Origin: Chondrus crispus
Lineage: Eukaryota > Rhodophyta > Florideophyceae > Gigartinales > Gigartinaceae
Length of the DNA: 59,668 nucleotides
Reading direction: 5' to 3'
Assembly (NCBI RefSeq): GCF_000350225.1
Contig: NW_005179349.1
Location: 1 to 59,668, forward strand
A program made the position numbers and the translations under genes. Position 1 is the first letter of the stretch. Every line of letters starts with the position of its first letter. Under the pieces are notes generated by a model. That model worked only from the letters and a program-made list of their open reading frames with translations. It had not been told where the DNA came from and searched no databases. Of the stretch, positions 20,546-33,365 are shown piece after piece.

Positions 20546-21316
20546 TGTTGGAAATCTTCAACCACATGCTAAGCTACAAGCCTGGACAGATATTACACGT
20601 GTACGTCGACGAAACCTAAAATGCTTGCAAGAGCATTCTCAGGATGTTTGGTCTTCAAGGTGGACACGTGTCATATTTGTACACGGTTGCACTTTCCTAT
20701 CATTTCCGAGCATGTTTCAATTTTGGTGTTGACACGTGTAAGTTATGTACCTCGTGGCACTCTACAGTACATTCTAAACATGTTTCATTTTTCTCGATTT
20801 GACATGTGTGTGACACGTATGACATTTGTCCTACACGTGTATGACACGTATGACGTATGTGCCACAGTGGTTATTAATCGTATTGTAAAATCTGTAATCT
20901 ACAGTACAGTACATTCAGATATTATTGACTCTCAAACGGTCCCAAATTATTAGCAAGAGAGAGTACAAGTAGGAAAGTCATTTGATTATCAACCGAGAGT
21001 GGAAATAGGAGAGTCACTTGATTATCAACCGAGAGTGCAAGAAGGAGAGTCATTTGATTATCAACCGAGAGTGGAAGTAGGAGAGTCACTTGATTATCAA
21101 CCGAGAGTGCAACAGGGAGAGTCACTTGATTATCAACGAGTGCAAGAAGGAGAGTCACGTGACCAGCCCTAATGGCTCGTATTGTTTGTAGTTCGAAGAG
21201 TATAAGTAGCGCCAATAGTTGGCGACCAAGAGTAAAATGGTATCAACTTCTTTTCCCGTCAACCACCAGCAACCTTCAACCATCCTTCTTCCCTCTGCCC
21301 CGCTGACCTTTCTATA
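20546..21316 (+). repeat. 5' LTR of A1 (771 bp)
   Basis: Starts TGTTGGAAATC, ends CTATA directly before the primer-binding site. Contains CACGTG palindromes in the first 300 bp, a 36 bp tandem repeat, and TATAAGTAGCGCC near 21200, a candidate TATA box. Confidence 0.9.
20950..21160 (+). repeat. 36 bp tandem repeat inside LTR A
   Basis: About six degenerate units built around GAGAGTCACTTGATTATCAA followed by CCGAGAGTGCAAGAA-like sequence. The same array is in the 3' LTR (about 26917-27127). The LTR at 12447 has fewer units. It lies upstream of the TATA-like box, so it could be an enhancer-type repeat. Confidence 0.8.
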
Positions 21317-21330
21317 GGTTATGGGCCCAG
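21317..21330 (+). promoter_or_regulatory. Primer-binding site of A1
   Basis: GGTTATGGGCCCAG immediately after the LTR, complementary to the initiator tRNA-Met anticodon arm. Confidence 0.85.
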
Positions 21331-22404
21331 TTCAACGCTGATCGTCGTCTTCGTTTTGGTTCAAGTTCGAGTTTCGCCGTCGTTCAAGTATCAGTTTGTT
21401 CAGCTCGTCAAGCAGAAGAAGAAGGTATCAGTTTCAGTCTCCGCTTTCGAGTTTGGTTTTTCAGTTTTTTCAGTTTTCGCCGTCGTTTTCAGCACCGTTT
21501 CAGCCGATTTTTCAGTTTGGTGGTCCGTCAGTTCCCAGTTTTTGGAAATCCACTTTGTGGTCTTGCAGCTTTGTCGTGGCAGTCGTTGTGTGAGCTGTGG
21601 GTGAGCCTTTCGCTAGTCGGGAGGAAGAAAGTCCCTAGTGGCCAACGCACTGCCAAATCCTCAGTGGAACATACCCTCGCTCTTGGTGAAAGGCTGGTGC
21701 CATTGGAAATCTGACTTGAGCGAGGGTCCGACCAAGAATCGTCGAGAGACGAATTACTGATCCTCGGGGAGGATCACAGTGTACTGGTCTAGTCGATCCG
21801 CACTCTGCCTTCGGGAGGTGCGTCGGCGGTGTGGGTAACGCTCTCGGTATTAGCCCTATAGGTACGACTTCGGTCCCCTGGGTGAAGAGAATACGTGCCT
21901 AAACACTGAACCTCTCACTATACGTGTATAAGGTCGCGTACCTTGATTAAGTTCGCACGGAAGAGGGTGACCCAAGGAGTGATTGTGAACGAATCACACG
22001 AGTACGACGAAGGCAGTTTCATTCTTGTGTTGTGGGAGACCCTCTGAGGCAGTACCGTATCAAGTTTGGACAAGCCGATTTAGGTTGCAGGGACCGTTCG
22101 CGGTAGTAACCAAAAGTCCTGGTTCGTCTACAGGCAAAGTTGTTGTGCTTACTCGTGGCACGTTTGATTTAGTTCACAGTCGAAAGACCCGCACTGGCCG
22201 ACATACAGGGGTAGCGCCCTAAGGCATTTTTAAGAAGAATACGCTTGTTCCACTCCGCCGGGAACAAGCACCAAGAACGTTTCCGAGTAATCGCTACAAA
22301 CTTTCTATACGGGTGGGCTTGCCATTGTGTTGACTATCGGTTAACGGCTTGGGATCCCGGGACGGAAGACCTTGTATACTCGAAGGGTACATCCATTCGG
22401 CGAA
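21331..22404 (+). other. Family A 5' leader
   Basis: About 1.07 kb untranslated leader. The first part is T/C-rich low complexity. Later parts include a possible stem around 21674-21730 (TACCCTCGCTCTTGGTG and GAGCGAGGGT) and the hairpin CTTGTTCC/GGAACAAG at 22244-22268. A 65-codon frame at 22025-22222 recurs in other copies but begins with TTG; I do not support it as a gene. Packaging or translation signals may lie here. Confidence 0.6.
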
Positions 22405-25400
22405 ATGGATGACCAAAGCTCTGGATCGGTCAGAATCGAGAAGCTGACTGCATCTAACTTTTACATCTGGAAGCAGAAAATCGAGCTACTGCTTGCTCTC
22501 CGAGATGTCGATCAATACGTTTTTGATGATATATCGGAAAATGCGACCACAGATGATCGCAGGAAGTGGATTCGTGGTGATGCGAAAGCAAAGGCAGTCA
22601 TCGGACTCACGCTTTCTGATGACTACTTGCAACATGTGCGAGGGTGTAGCAGTGCGAAAGAGACATGGGAGGCGATTCTGAATGTGTTTGAGCGTCACAC
22701 TTTGCTCAACAAACTTTCCGCCCGTCGCGACTTTTACACTGTTTCCATGCTCCCATCCGAGAAAGTGCTCGTGTTCATCAATCGTGTGAAGCAACTTGCT
22801 GCCAGATTGCAGTCAATGAGTGTTGAGATTGACGATAAAGAAATTGCAATGGCTGTGTTGAATGGCTTGCCTCCACGATTCGATAACTTGATTGTTGCTC
22901 TTGACGCACTTGGCAATGAGGATAAAGTGTTTGGACTCGATTTTGTGAAGAGTCGTCTGCTGCAAGAGGAACAACGAGAGAGCATGAAGACCGCTTCTAC
23001 TACTTCACCCCACGCACCTGCACTTGTCAATCGCATGCCTAATTGACGTGATATGAGATGTACGAACTGTAATCGACATGGACACACCGCAGCACGTTGC
23101 TGGGGCAAGGATGTGAATGGGCGCCGACCAGCACCGCCAGACGGGTTCCGGTCCCGCAACCCCGGCATGAAGCCAAGTGCATTCGTATCTCGAGATGAAA
23201 CTTCTACTGCTGCCTTTGCTGAAAGCGACTTTACATGCCTGCTTTCGACTTCTTCTCCCGAAAAGAAGGCAGTGAACGCAGGGTCATGGCTTGTGGATTC
23301 CGGTTGCAGTGCCCACATTACATTTGATCGCTCTTTGTTCGTTACTTATGAACAGATGCAATCTGGATCAGTCGAGATGGGCACGAAGGCTAGAGCCAAT
23401 GTCGCTGGTCGTGGTGAGGTAGAATTCATGTTGAACGTCAATGGTAGTCCACATCCTTGCAAATTGTCAAACGTTTTGCATGTCCCTGATTTCGGATACT
23501 CGCTTCTGTCTGTTAGCCAAATCGTTTCAAAGGGCTTGCAAGTGTCATTTGAAAAAGACAAATGCATCGTTACTGCAGGACCAACTGTAGTTGCCACAGC
23601 TAGTCAAGTTGGGGATTTATTCATACTTGATGTCATGAATGAAACTTTCTCTGCTCATGTAGTTACCTTGCAGACGCTACATGAACGAATGGCCCATGTT
23701 AACGTACAAGGAATCGCATCAATGATTCACAATAATGTGGTAAGTGGCATCAACGTTCGTCAAAGCGATGTCATCAGAGCAATGAATCGAAAGTCTGACA
23801 ATCACTCTCTCGTTTGTCCTGCGTGTGTGTTCGGCAAAGCAACACGATCAGTAATCCCGAAACAGCGATCATCGTCTCGAGCACAGAACTGTCTTGACTT
23901 GGTACATTCCGACGTTTGCGGTCCGCTCGAAGTACAGTCCATTGGTGGTTCGAGATACTTCATTACATTTGTAGATGATCACTCGAACTGGGTAGTTGTG
24001 TACACGATGCGAAATAAATCTGAGGCCTTTGCAAAATACAAGTTGTATGAACAGTTTGCCCAAACGCACACTGGTCGCAAAGTGAAGGTGCTTCGCACTG
24101 ATCGAGGGGGAGAGTACTTGTCGACAGAATTCAAGTCATATTTGGATTCAAACGGTACCCAGCACCAGCTCACCACTGCCTACACACCTGAACAAAACGG
24201 TGTTGCTGAACGTTTAAATCGAACCTTGATTGATCTTGTCCGTTCCATGCTTTCTCATAAACAGGTCAGTAACGATTCTGGGCAGAGGCTCTTGCCACTG
24301 CAGTATATGTACGCAATCGAGTTACTTCACGGGCTTTGCCAGTTAACACGACTCCCCATCACATTTGGATGAAGTCAACTCCAAATGTTGGCCATTTGCG
24401 AGTATTTGGGTCAAAGTGTTGGTATACATTACCGAAATTAGAGCTCCGTAAGCTTGACTTGCGAGCGCGTGAAGCGATGTTTCTCGGTTATTCGCAATGC
24501 AGTAAAGCATACAAACTTTGGGACGGAGAGTTGAGTAAAGTTGTTGTTTCACGAGATGCCAAGTTTGATGAATCGACATGTGGGATGCATGACATTCCTG
24601 CACATGAAAAAGATTCAATCAACTCTGATGTTGGCGTTGTATTGCTCGGTGGCGACAATGAGAATGAAGCCGATACCCCAAATACTAATGAGGTTGGGTC
24701 GGAAGAGGATGAAATTTCAGGGGAGGTTATTGAAAACGAGGACACTCACTCTGTAGGTGAGAATGATGAAGATGATGTATCACCTCCCGTCGAAACTCCA
24801 AATGTCACCCCTCCAACTCCGACTCCATCTGTACGAAGATCGTCTCGAATCAGTAGACCTCCCGGATCGTGGTGGAGGAGCAACTTTGCAGCTGCTCTTC
24901 TTTCACATGCGCATGTCGCTATTGAAGGTCCCAAGACTTTCAAACAAGCAACCCACGGTCCTAGAGCTGCATTCTGGCAAACCGGCATTGACAAAGAACT
25001 TGCATCACAGACTAAGAATCAGACCTGGAAACTTGTTCCTCGATCTGAGGCGTCAAACATCTTGACATCTCGATGGGTTTTCAATGTCAAGCAACTGCCT
25101 GATGCAAATGGCAATATAGTTGAAAGTGCAAAAGCCAGACTTGTTGCCCGTGGATTCCAGCAAGTGCAGGGTCTTGACTATACTGAGACATATGCCCCTG
25201 TCATAAAGTTTACGACTATTCGTCTACTTCTTGCCTTAGTTGCTCATTACGACCTTGAACTTCATCAGATGGATGTCGTGACTGCGTTTTTGAACGGCGA
25301 CTTGGATGAAGACATCTACATGGAGCAACCCGAAGGCTGCGTTGACAAAAGCAAAAGTGATCATGTGTGTAAACTTTTGAAAGCACTTTACGGTCTTAAA

Positions 25401-26501
25401 CAAGCACCTCGTCAATGGCATACCAAAGTGGATGATTTCTTACTCGGTGAATTGGGATTTGAGACTTCACGTAGTGATCCGTGCCTCTACATTAAACGCA
25501 TTGGTAACACTATCATGCTAATTGCACTTTATGTCGATGACTTGTTGCTCGCTGGTAGTGATATCCATGCCATCAAATGGATGAAGGGGGAGCTTAACAA
25601 ACGGTTTGAGATGAAAGACCTTAGTGAGGCAAAAGTCTGCATTGGTCTTGAGATTCAAAGAGATCGCACTATCAAGACATTGAGTCTCACTCAAACTAAG
25701 TATGCATTAAATGTGCTTGACCGTTTTAAAATGTCGACTTGTAACCCTTCTCTGACTCCAATGGAACAAGATCGCAAAACCACGAATTCTATCGAAAACG
25801 ACTCCGAAACAAAGGCACCGTATCGTGAGGCAGTCGGTTGCCTTATGTACTTGATGGTTGGCACTCGTCCAGACTTGGCATACGCCATTGGAAAGCTTTC
25901 CCAACATTCTGCCAACCCATGTGAGTCACACTGGGCAGGTGTAAAACGAGTAATGCGATACGTGCAAGGGACTCGAAACTTAGGAATCGTGTTTGACAAT
26001 AAATCCAAATCGCCGGAGTTGCTCGGTTTCAGTGATGCTGACTGGGCCGGTTGTTCAGACTCTCGCAAGTCGACCAGCGGATATGTTTTCAAGTTCTGTG
26101 GTGGAGCTATCAGTTGGAGTTCCCGGAAACAGACTGTGGTTGCGACTTCGACGTGTGAAGCTGAGTACATTGCACTATGTGAAGCGTGTAAGGAGGCGAC
26201 CTGGTTGCGTCAAGTTGTTGCTGATGTCCTCGGACTTGACTCTGATCCCACGATCATGATGGGGTGTGACAATGCAGGGACGATTTCGTTTGCACAGAAT
26301 GAATCGATCAACCGTCGCAACAAACATGTTGATGTAAAATACCACTACGTACGAGATGCTTTTAAGAGAAACATTGTGTATTTGTCGCATTGTCCGACCA
26401 CTTCGATGCCTGCGGATATCTTAACCAAAGCACTTGGGCGAATTCTATTCCAGAAGTTTGTAGAACTTCTGGGGCTTGCAGTGTCCAGTAAAAGCATGTG
26501 A
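22405..26501 (+). pseudogene. Copia family A Gag-Pol with one nonsense and one frameshift
   Basis: From ATG 22405 (MDDQSSGS) to the stop at 26501. Gag and zinc knuckle, DSG protease, integrase HHCC, DD35E core, RT with YVDD, and RNase H are all recognisable. Lesions: CGA to TGA at 23044-23046 just before the zinc knuckle, and a 1 bp deletion near 24270 (AGTAACG for AGTAAGCG) in the integrase C-terminal part. The frame is otherwise open, as expected for a very recent insertion. Without readthrough it makes only the Gag N-terminal part. Confidence 0.9.
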
Positions 26502-26512
26502 TCGAGGGGGAG

Positions 26513-27283
26513 TGTTGGAAATCTTCGACCACATGCTAAGCTACAAGCCTGGACAGATATTACACGTGTACGTCGACGAAACCTAAAATGCTTGCAAGAG
26601 CATTCTCAGGATGTTTGGTCTTCAAGGTGGACACGTGTCATATTTGTACACGGTTGCACTTTCCTATCATTTCCGAGCATGTTTCAATTTTGGTGTTGAC
26701 ACGTGTAAGTTATGTACCTCGTGGCACTCTACAGTACATTCTAAACATGTTTCATTTTTCTCGATTTGACATGTGTGTGACACGTATGACATTTGTCCTA
26801 CACGTGTATGACACGTATGACGTATGTGCCACAGTGGTTATTAATCGTATTGTAAAATCTGTAATCTACAGTACAGTACATTCAGATATTATTGACTCTC
26901 AAACGGTCCCAAATTATTAGCAAGAGAGAGTACAAGTAGGAAAGTCATTTGATTATCAACCGAGAGTGGAAATAGGAGAGTCACTTGATTATCAACCGAG
27001 AGTGCAAGAAGGAGAGTCATTTGATTATCAACCGAGAGTGGAAGTAGGAGAGTCACTTGATTATCAACCGAGAGTGCAACAGGGAGAGTCACTTGATTAT
27101 CAACGAGTGCAAGAAGGAGAGTCACGTGACCAGCCCTAATGGCTCGTATTGTTTGTAGTTCGAAGAGTATAAGTAGCGCCAATAGTTGGCGACCAAGAGT
27201 AAAATGGTATCAACTTCTTTTCCCGTCAACCACCAGCAACTTTCAACCATCCTTCTTCTCTCTGCCCCGCTGACCTTTCTATA
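26513..27283 (+). repeat. 3' LTR of A1 (771 bp)
   Basis: Near-identical to 20546-21316, starting TGTTGG after GAGGGGGAG and ending CTATA. Confidence 0.9.
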
Positions 27284-28421
27284 TAAGTATCGCTGGAAAA
27301 CGGCTTCAAAGTAAACCTCGGCACCAACTCCTTCACTCACACACATCAACCTGGCCCGACCATACTGTTCGATTTCCACCTTACGAATCGATTCGTAACT
27401 ATTAGCTCACAACTATTTCTACACATTCCAAATGACGTTCTCGTTCCGTTGTTTCTGCCGTCGTTGTCGCTGTCGTTTTCGCTGCCGTTTCTCGTCGTTC
27501 TTTCCGCTGGTCTTCTCGCACAACTTGGCACTTGTCTATTGCCAACAACGCAAACGTCTTTCATATCACAATCGCCATACGTATCCTTGTTTCTCACCTT
27601 ACTAATTTCGCCAAGCACTGTCAGATAATTATGGCAAGTTATAACAATGTGCATCCAGACTTTCTACACAACTCACATGAGAATACATGTAAATCACACG
27701 AGTACTGTCATGAACTTGCATCCAACGACGCACCACGACGAGAGCACAGTGCAACGGCGCGTGCTCACGCAAGACTCGCATACAGCGTGACGCGTACACA
27801 GAATAATCGCACAACTGTATTCCTCTCGCCAGAAGTACTTGTTGTACTTTTGATTCACATGTACTGTACTCGGACACGCGCAGGATCGCAAACAGTCTGA
27901 CACTGTAAAACTGTAAACCCTCATGCGCATACACCTGGATGCGTGTACATGTGTACGTACACGAATCCACCTGGCGACGTGTACATGTGTACACGGCATA
28001 CATGTGTCCCGCCCGGGGGCCCCATGCAATTACCCATTACAACCATGGCAAACCACTTGAAACCCCCAAAACAACGTAATTATGGCATATACAGGCCATT
28101 TAAAGTACATCACAAGGCCAATGACGCACACGTGGACAACGCTCGACCAATAGATTTGCAGCATTAGACCTGACGGCCAATAGAATTGCAGTATTTCCTG
28201 TGTAGTCTATAGTGCTACGGGCCAAGGTTCCACTTGGCAAAACTATGCAAATTTGCATGACCCTCCGAGAGGCCACTTTCGTCCCCGGAACCCCAAAATC
28301 TGGGATTTTACACTTGTCATGTCGTGATATGGGTAAGAGCGCCCGGACCGTGCAGTCATGTACACGTGTCACTCGATTTTGACCTTTTCAGATAACAGCA
28401 TGTGGTCGCACATTTTCAATA
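27284..28421 (-). repeat. 5' LTR of B2, remainder, with two inverted patches
   Basis: Genuine LTR B from 27353 to the terminus at 28421, but patchwork. 27284-27352 is an inverted copy of LTR B positions ~39-109 in place of positions 129-193. 27437-27519 replaces about 85 bp of LTR with an inverted copy of the B leader; it matches 57990-58052-type sequence rather than B2's own leader. Short inverted, non-allelic patches like these are typical of template switching during repair or reverse transcription. Confidence 0.8.
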
Positions 28422-31400
28422 ATCATGATCGTGGGATCAGAATCAAGTCCGAGGACATCAGCAACAACTTGACGCAACCAGGTCGCCTCCTTACACGCTT
28501 CACATAGTGCAATGTACTCAGCTTCACACGTCGAAGTCGCAACCACAGTCTGTTTCCGGGAACTCCAACTGATAGCTCCACCACAGAACTTGAAAACATA
28601 TCCGCTGGTCGACTTGTGAGAGTCTGAACAACCGGCCCAGTCAGCATCACTGAAACCAAACAACTCCGGCGATTTGGATTTATTGTCAAACACGATTCCT
28701 AAGTTTCGAGTCCCTTGCACGTATCGCATTACTCGTTTTACACCTGCCCAGTGTGACTCACATGGGTTGGCAGAATGTTGGGAAAGCTTTCCAATGGCGT
28801 ATGCCAAGTCTGGACGAGTGCCAACCATCAAGTACATAAGGCAACCGACTGCCTCACGATACGGTGCCTTTGTTTCGGAGTCGTTTTCGATAGAATTCGT
28901 GGTTCTGCGACCTTGTTCCATTGGCGTCAGAGAAGGGTTACAAGCCGACATTTTAAAACGGTCAAGCACATTTGATGCATACTTAGTTTGAGTGAGACTC
29001 AATGTCTTGATAGTGCGATCTCTTTGAATCTCAAGACCAATGCAGACTTTTGCCTTACTAAGGTCTTTCATCTCAAACCGTTTGTTAAGCTCCCCCTTCA
29101 TCCATTTGATGGCATGGATATCACTACCAGCGAGCAACAAGTCATCGACATAAAGTGCAATTAGCATGAAAGTGTTACCAATGCGTTTAATGTAGAGGCA
29201 CGGATCACTGCGTGAAGTCTCAAATCCCAATTCACCGAGTCAGAAATCATCCACTTTGGTATGCCATTGACGAGGTGCTTGTTTAAGACCGTAAAGTGCT
29301 TTCCAAAGTTTACACACGTGATCACTTTTGCTTATGTCAACGCAGCCTTCGGGTTGCTCCATGTAGATGTCTTCATCCAAGTCGCCGTTCAAAAACGCAG
29401 TCACGACATCCATCTGATGAAGTTCAAGGTCGTAATGAGCAACTAAGGCAAGAAGTAGACGAATAGTCGTAAACTTTATGACAGGGGCATATGTCTCAGT
29501 ATAGTCAAGACCCTGCACTTGCTGGAATCCACGGGCAACAAGTCTGGCTTTTGCACTTTCAACTATATTGCCATTTGCATCAGGCAGCTGCTTGACATTG
29601 AAAACCCATCGAGATGTCAAGATGTTTGACGCCTCAGATCGAGGAACAAGTTTCCAGGTCTGATTCTTAGTCTGCGATGCAAGTTCTTTGTCAATGCCGG
29701 TTTGCCAAAATGCAGCTCTAGGACCGTGGGTTGCTTGTTTGAAAGTCTTGGGACCTTCAATAGCGACATGCGCATGTGAAAGAGGAGCAGCTGCAAAGTT
29801 GCTCCTCCACCATGATCCGGGAGGTCTAATGATTCGAGACGATCTTCGTACAGCTGGAGTCGGAGTTGGAGGGGTGACATTCGGAGTTTCGACGGGAGGT
29901 GATACATCATCTTCATCATTCTCACCTACAGAGTGAGTGTCCTCGTTTTCAATAACCTCCCCTGAAATTTCATCCTCTTCCGACCCAACCTCATTAGTAT
30001 TTGAGGTATCGGCTTCATTCTCATTGTCAACACCGAGCAATACAACGCCAAAGTCAGAGCTGATTGAATCTTTTTCATGTGCAGGAATGTCATGCATCCC
30101 ACATGTCGATTCATCAAACTTGGCATCTCGTGAAACAACAACTTTACTCAACTCTCCGTCCCAAAGTTTGTATGCTTTACTGCATTGCGAATAACCGAGA
30201 AACATCGCTTCACGCGCTCGCAAGTCAAGCTTACAGAGCTCTAATTTCGGTAATGTATACCAACACTTTGACCCAAATACTCTCAAATGGCCAACATTTG
30301 GAGTTGACTTCATCCAAATGTGATGGGGAGTCGTGTTAACTGGCAAAGCCCGTGAAGTAACTCGATTGCGTACATATACTGCAGTGGCAAGAGCCTCTGC
30401 CCAGAATCGTTTACTGACCTGTTTATGAGAAAGCATGGAACGGACAAGATCAATCAAGGTTCGATTTAAACGTTCAGCAACACCGTTTTGTTCAGGTGTG
30501 TAGGCAGTGGTGAGCTGGTGCTGTGTACCGTTTGAATCCAAATATGACTTGAATTCTGTCGACAAGTACTCTCCCCCTCGATCAGTGCGAAGCACCTTCA
30601 CTTTGCGACCAGTGTGCGTTTGGGCAAACTGTTCATACAACTTGTATTTTGCAAAGGCCTCAAATTAATTTCGCATCGTGTACACAACAACCCAGTTCTA
30701 GTGATCATCTACAAATGTAATGAAGTATCTCGAACCACCAATAGACTGTGCTTCGAGCAGACCGCAAACGTCGGAATGTACCAAGTCAAGACAGTTCTGT
30801 GCTCGAGACGATGATCGCTGTTTCGGGATTACTGATCGCGTTGCTTTGCCAAACACACACGTAGGACAAACGAGAGAGTGATTGTCAGACTTTCGATTCA
30901 TTGCTCTGATCACATCGCTTTGACGCACATTGATGCCACTTACCACATTATTGTGAATCATTGATGCGATTCCTTGTACGTTAACATGGGCCATTCGTTC
31001 ATGTAGCGTCTGCAAGGTAATTACGTGAGCAGAGAAAGTTTCATTCATGACGTCAATATGAATAAATCCCCAACTTGACTAGCTGTGGCAACTAGAGTTG
31101 GTCCTGCAGTAACGATGCATTTGTCATTTTCAAATGACACTTGCAAGCCCTTTGAAACGATTTGGCTAACAGACAGAAGCGAGTATCCGAAATCAGGGAC
31201 ATGCAAAACGTTGGACAATTTGCAAGGATGTGGACTACCATTGACGTTCAACATGAATTCTACCTCACCACGACCAGCGACATTGGCTCTAGCCTTCGTG
31301 CCCATCTCGACTGATCCAGATTGCATCTGTTCATAAGTAACGAACAAAGAGCGATCAAATGTAATGTGGGCACTGCAACCGGAATCCACAAGCCATGACC

Positions 31401-32277
31401 CTGCGTTCACTGCCTTTCTTTAGGGAGAAGAAGTCGAAAGTAGGCATGTAAAGTCGCTTTCAGCAAAGGCAGCAGTAGAAGTTTCATCTCGAGATACGAA
31501 TGCACTTGGCTTCATGCCGGGGTTGCGGGACCGGAACCCGTCTGGCGGTGCTGGTCCGCGCCCATTCACATCCTTGCCCCAGCAACGCACTGCAGTATGC
31601 CCATGTCTATTGCAATTCGTACATTTCATATCGCGTCGAATAGGCATACGATTGACAAGTGCAGGTGCATGTGGTGATGAAGCAGAAACGGTCTTCATGC
31701 TTTCTCGTTGCTCTTCTTGCAGCAGACGACTCTTCACAAACTCGAGTCCAAACACTTTATCTTCATTGCCAAGTGCGTCAAGAGCAACAATCAAGTTATC
31801 GAATCGTGGAGGCAAGCCATTCAACACAGCCATTGCAATTTCTTTATCGTCAATCTCAACACTCATTGACTGCAATCTGGCAGCAAGTTGCTTCACACGA
31901 TTGATGAACACGAGCACTTTCTCGGATGGGAGCATGGATACAGTGTAAAAGTCGCGACGGGCGGCAAGTTTGTTGAGCAAAGTATGACGCTCAAACACAT
32001 TCAGAATTGCTTCCCATGTCTCTTTCGCACTGCTACACCCTCGCACATGTTGCAAGTAGTCATCAGAAAGCGTGAGTCCGATGACTGCCTTTGCTTTTGC
32101 GTCACCACGGATCCATTTTCTCCGGTCATCTGACGTCGCATTCTCCGGGATATCATCAAAAACGTATTGATCGACATCTCGGAGAGCAAGCAGTAGCTGG
32201 ATTTTCTGCTTCCAGATGTAAAAGTTAGATGCAGTCAGCTTCTCGATTCTGACCGATCCAGAGCTTTGGTCATCCAT
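28422..32277 (-). pseudogene. Copia family A Gag-Pol, multiply disrupted
   Basis: ATG 32277-32275. Domains in order as in other A copies, but broken by stops at 31422-31420 (before the protease), 30700-30698 and 30667-30665 (integrase core), 29242-29240 (RT), and a frameshift near 31050. The C-terminal RNase H end is missing. More decayed than A1, hence older or long unselected. Confidence 0.9.
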
Positions 32278-33351
32278 TTCGCCGAATGGATGTACCCTTC
32301 GAGTATACAAGGTCTTCCGTTCTGGGATCCCAAGCCGTGAACCGATAGTCAACACAATGGCAAGCCCACCCGTATAGAAAGTTTGTAGCGATTACTCGGA
32401 AACGTTCTTGGTGCTTGTTCCCGGCGGAGTGGAACAAGCGTATTCTTCTTAAAAATGCCTTAGGGCGCTACCCCTGTATGTCGGCCAGTGCGGGTCTTTC
32501 GACTGTGAACTAAATCAAACGTGCCACGAGTAAGCACAACAACTTTGCCTGTAGACGAACCAGGACTTTTGGTTACTACCGCGAACGGTCCCTGCAACCT
32601 AAATCGGCTTGTCCAAACTTGATACGGTACTGCCTCAGAGGGTCTCCCACAACACAAGAATGAAACTGCCTTCGTCGTACTCGTGTGATTCGTTCACAAT
32701 CACTCCTTGGGTCACCCTCTTCCGTGCGAACTTAATCAAGGTACGCGACCTTATACACGTATAGTGAGAGGTTCAGTGTTTAGGCACGTATTCTCTTCAC
32801 CCAGGGGACCGAAGTCGTACCTATAGGGCTAATACCGAGAGCGTTACCCACACCGCCGACGCACCTCCCGAAGGCAGAGTGCGGATCGACTAGACCAGTA
32901 CACTGTGATCCTCCCCGAGGATCAGTAATTCGTCTCTCGACGATTCTTGGTCGGACCCTCGCTCAAGTCAGATTTCCAATGGCACCAGCCTTTCACCAAG
33001 AGCGAGGGTATGTTCCACTGAGGATTTGGCAGTGCGTTGGCCACTAGGGACTTTCTTCCTCCCGACTAGCGAAAGGCTCACCCACAGCTCACACAACGAC
33101 TGCCACGACAAAGCTGCAAGACCACAAAGTGGATTTCCAAAAGCTGGGAAATGACGGACCATCAAACTGAAAAATCGGCTGAAACGGTGCTGAAAACGAC
33201 GGCGAAAACTGAAAAAACTGAAAAACCAAACTCGAAAGCGGAGACTGAAACGGATACCTTCTTCTTCTGCTTGACGAGCTGAACAAACTGATACTTTAAC
33301 GACGGCGAAACTCGAACTTGAACCAAAACGAAGACGACGATCAGCGTTGAA

Positions 33352-33365
33352 CTGGGCCCATAACC
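33352..33365 (-). promoter_or_regulatory. Primer-binding site of A2
   Basis: CTGGGCCCATAACC on the plus strand, next to LTR D. The leader between here and 32278 matches that of A1, including the CTTGTTCC hairpin. Confidence 0.8.

Larger units (their letters stand above)
20546..27283 (+). mobile_element. Full-length Copia element A1
   Basis: 5' LTR 20546-21316, primer-binding site 21317-21330, leader, gag-pol region 22405-26501, polypurine tract 26504-26512, 3' LTR 26513-27283. The two 771 bp LTRs differ at only about three sites by eye, so the insertion is young, yet gag-pol already carries a stop and a frameshift. Flanks ACACT and TAAGT do not match. The right flank is an inverted piece of LTR B, so the insertion site was rearranged. 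Confidence 0.9.
13803..28421 (-). mobile_element. Copia element B2, its 5' LTR split by element A1
   Basis: Minus strand: 3' LTR 15066-13803, gag-pol 19196-15078, leader with both extra ORFs, primer-binding site 20417-20404, and a 5' LTR in two parts (20418-20545 and 27353-28421) around the 6.7 kb A1 element. LTR positions 129-193 are missing, replaced by A1 plus an inverted LTR patch. Flanks AAGTA (left) and ATCAT (right) do not match, and both sit in minus-strand A copies, so LTR-LTR recombination between different insertions is likely. Confidence 0.85.
28422..33365 (-). mobile_element. Degraded Copia element A2, both LTRs lost
   Basis: Minus-strand family A copy from primer-binding site 33365-33352 through leader and gag-pol to the RNase H region, where LTR B cuts it at 28422 (ATCAT). 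On the 5' side the expected LTR A is replaced by LTR D, which abuts the primer-binding site exactly. Confidence 0.85.

Noticed and set aside
22025..22222. 65-codon frame conserved in A/C leaders
   Set aside because: No ATG (starts TTG), no motif. Conservation is explained by recent copying of the leader.
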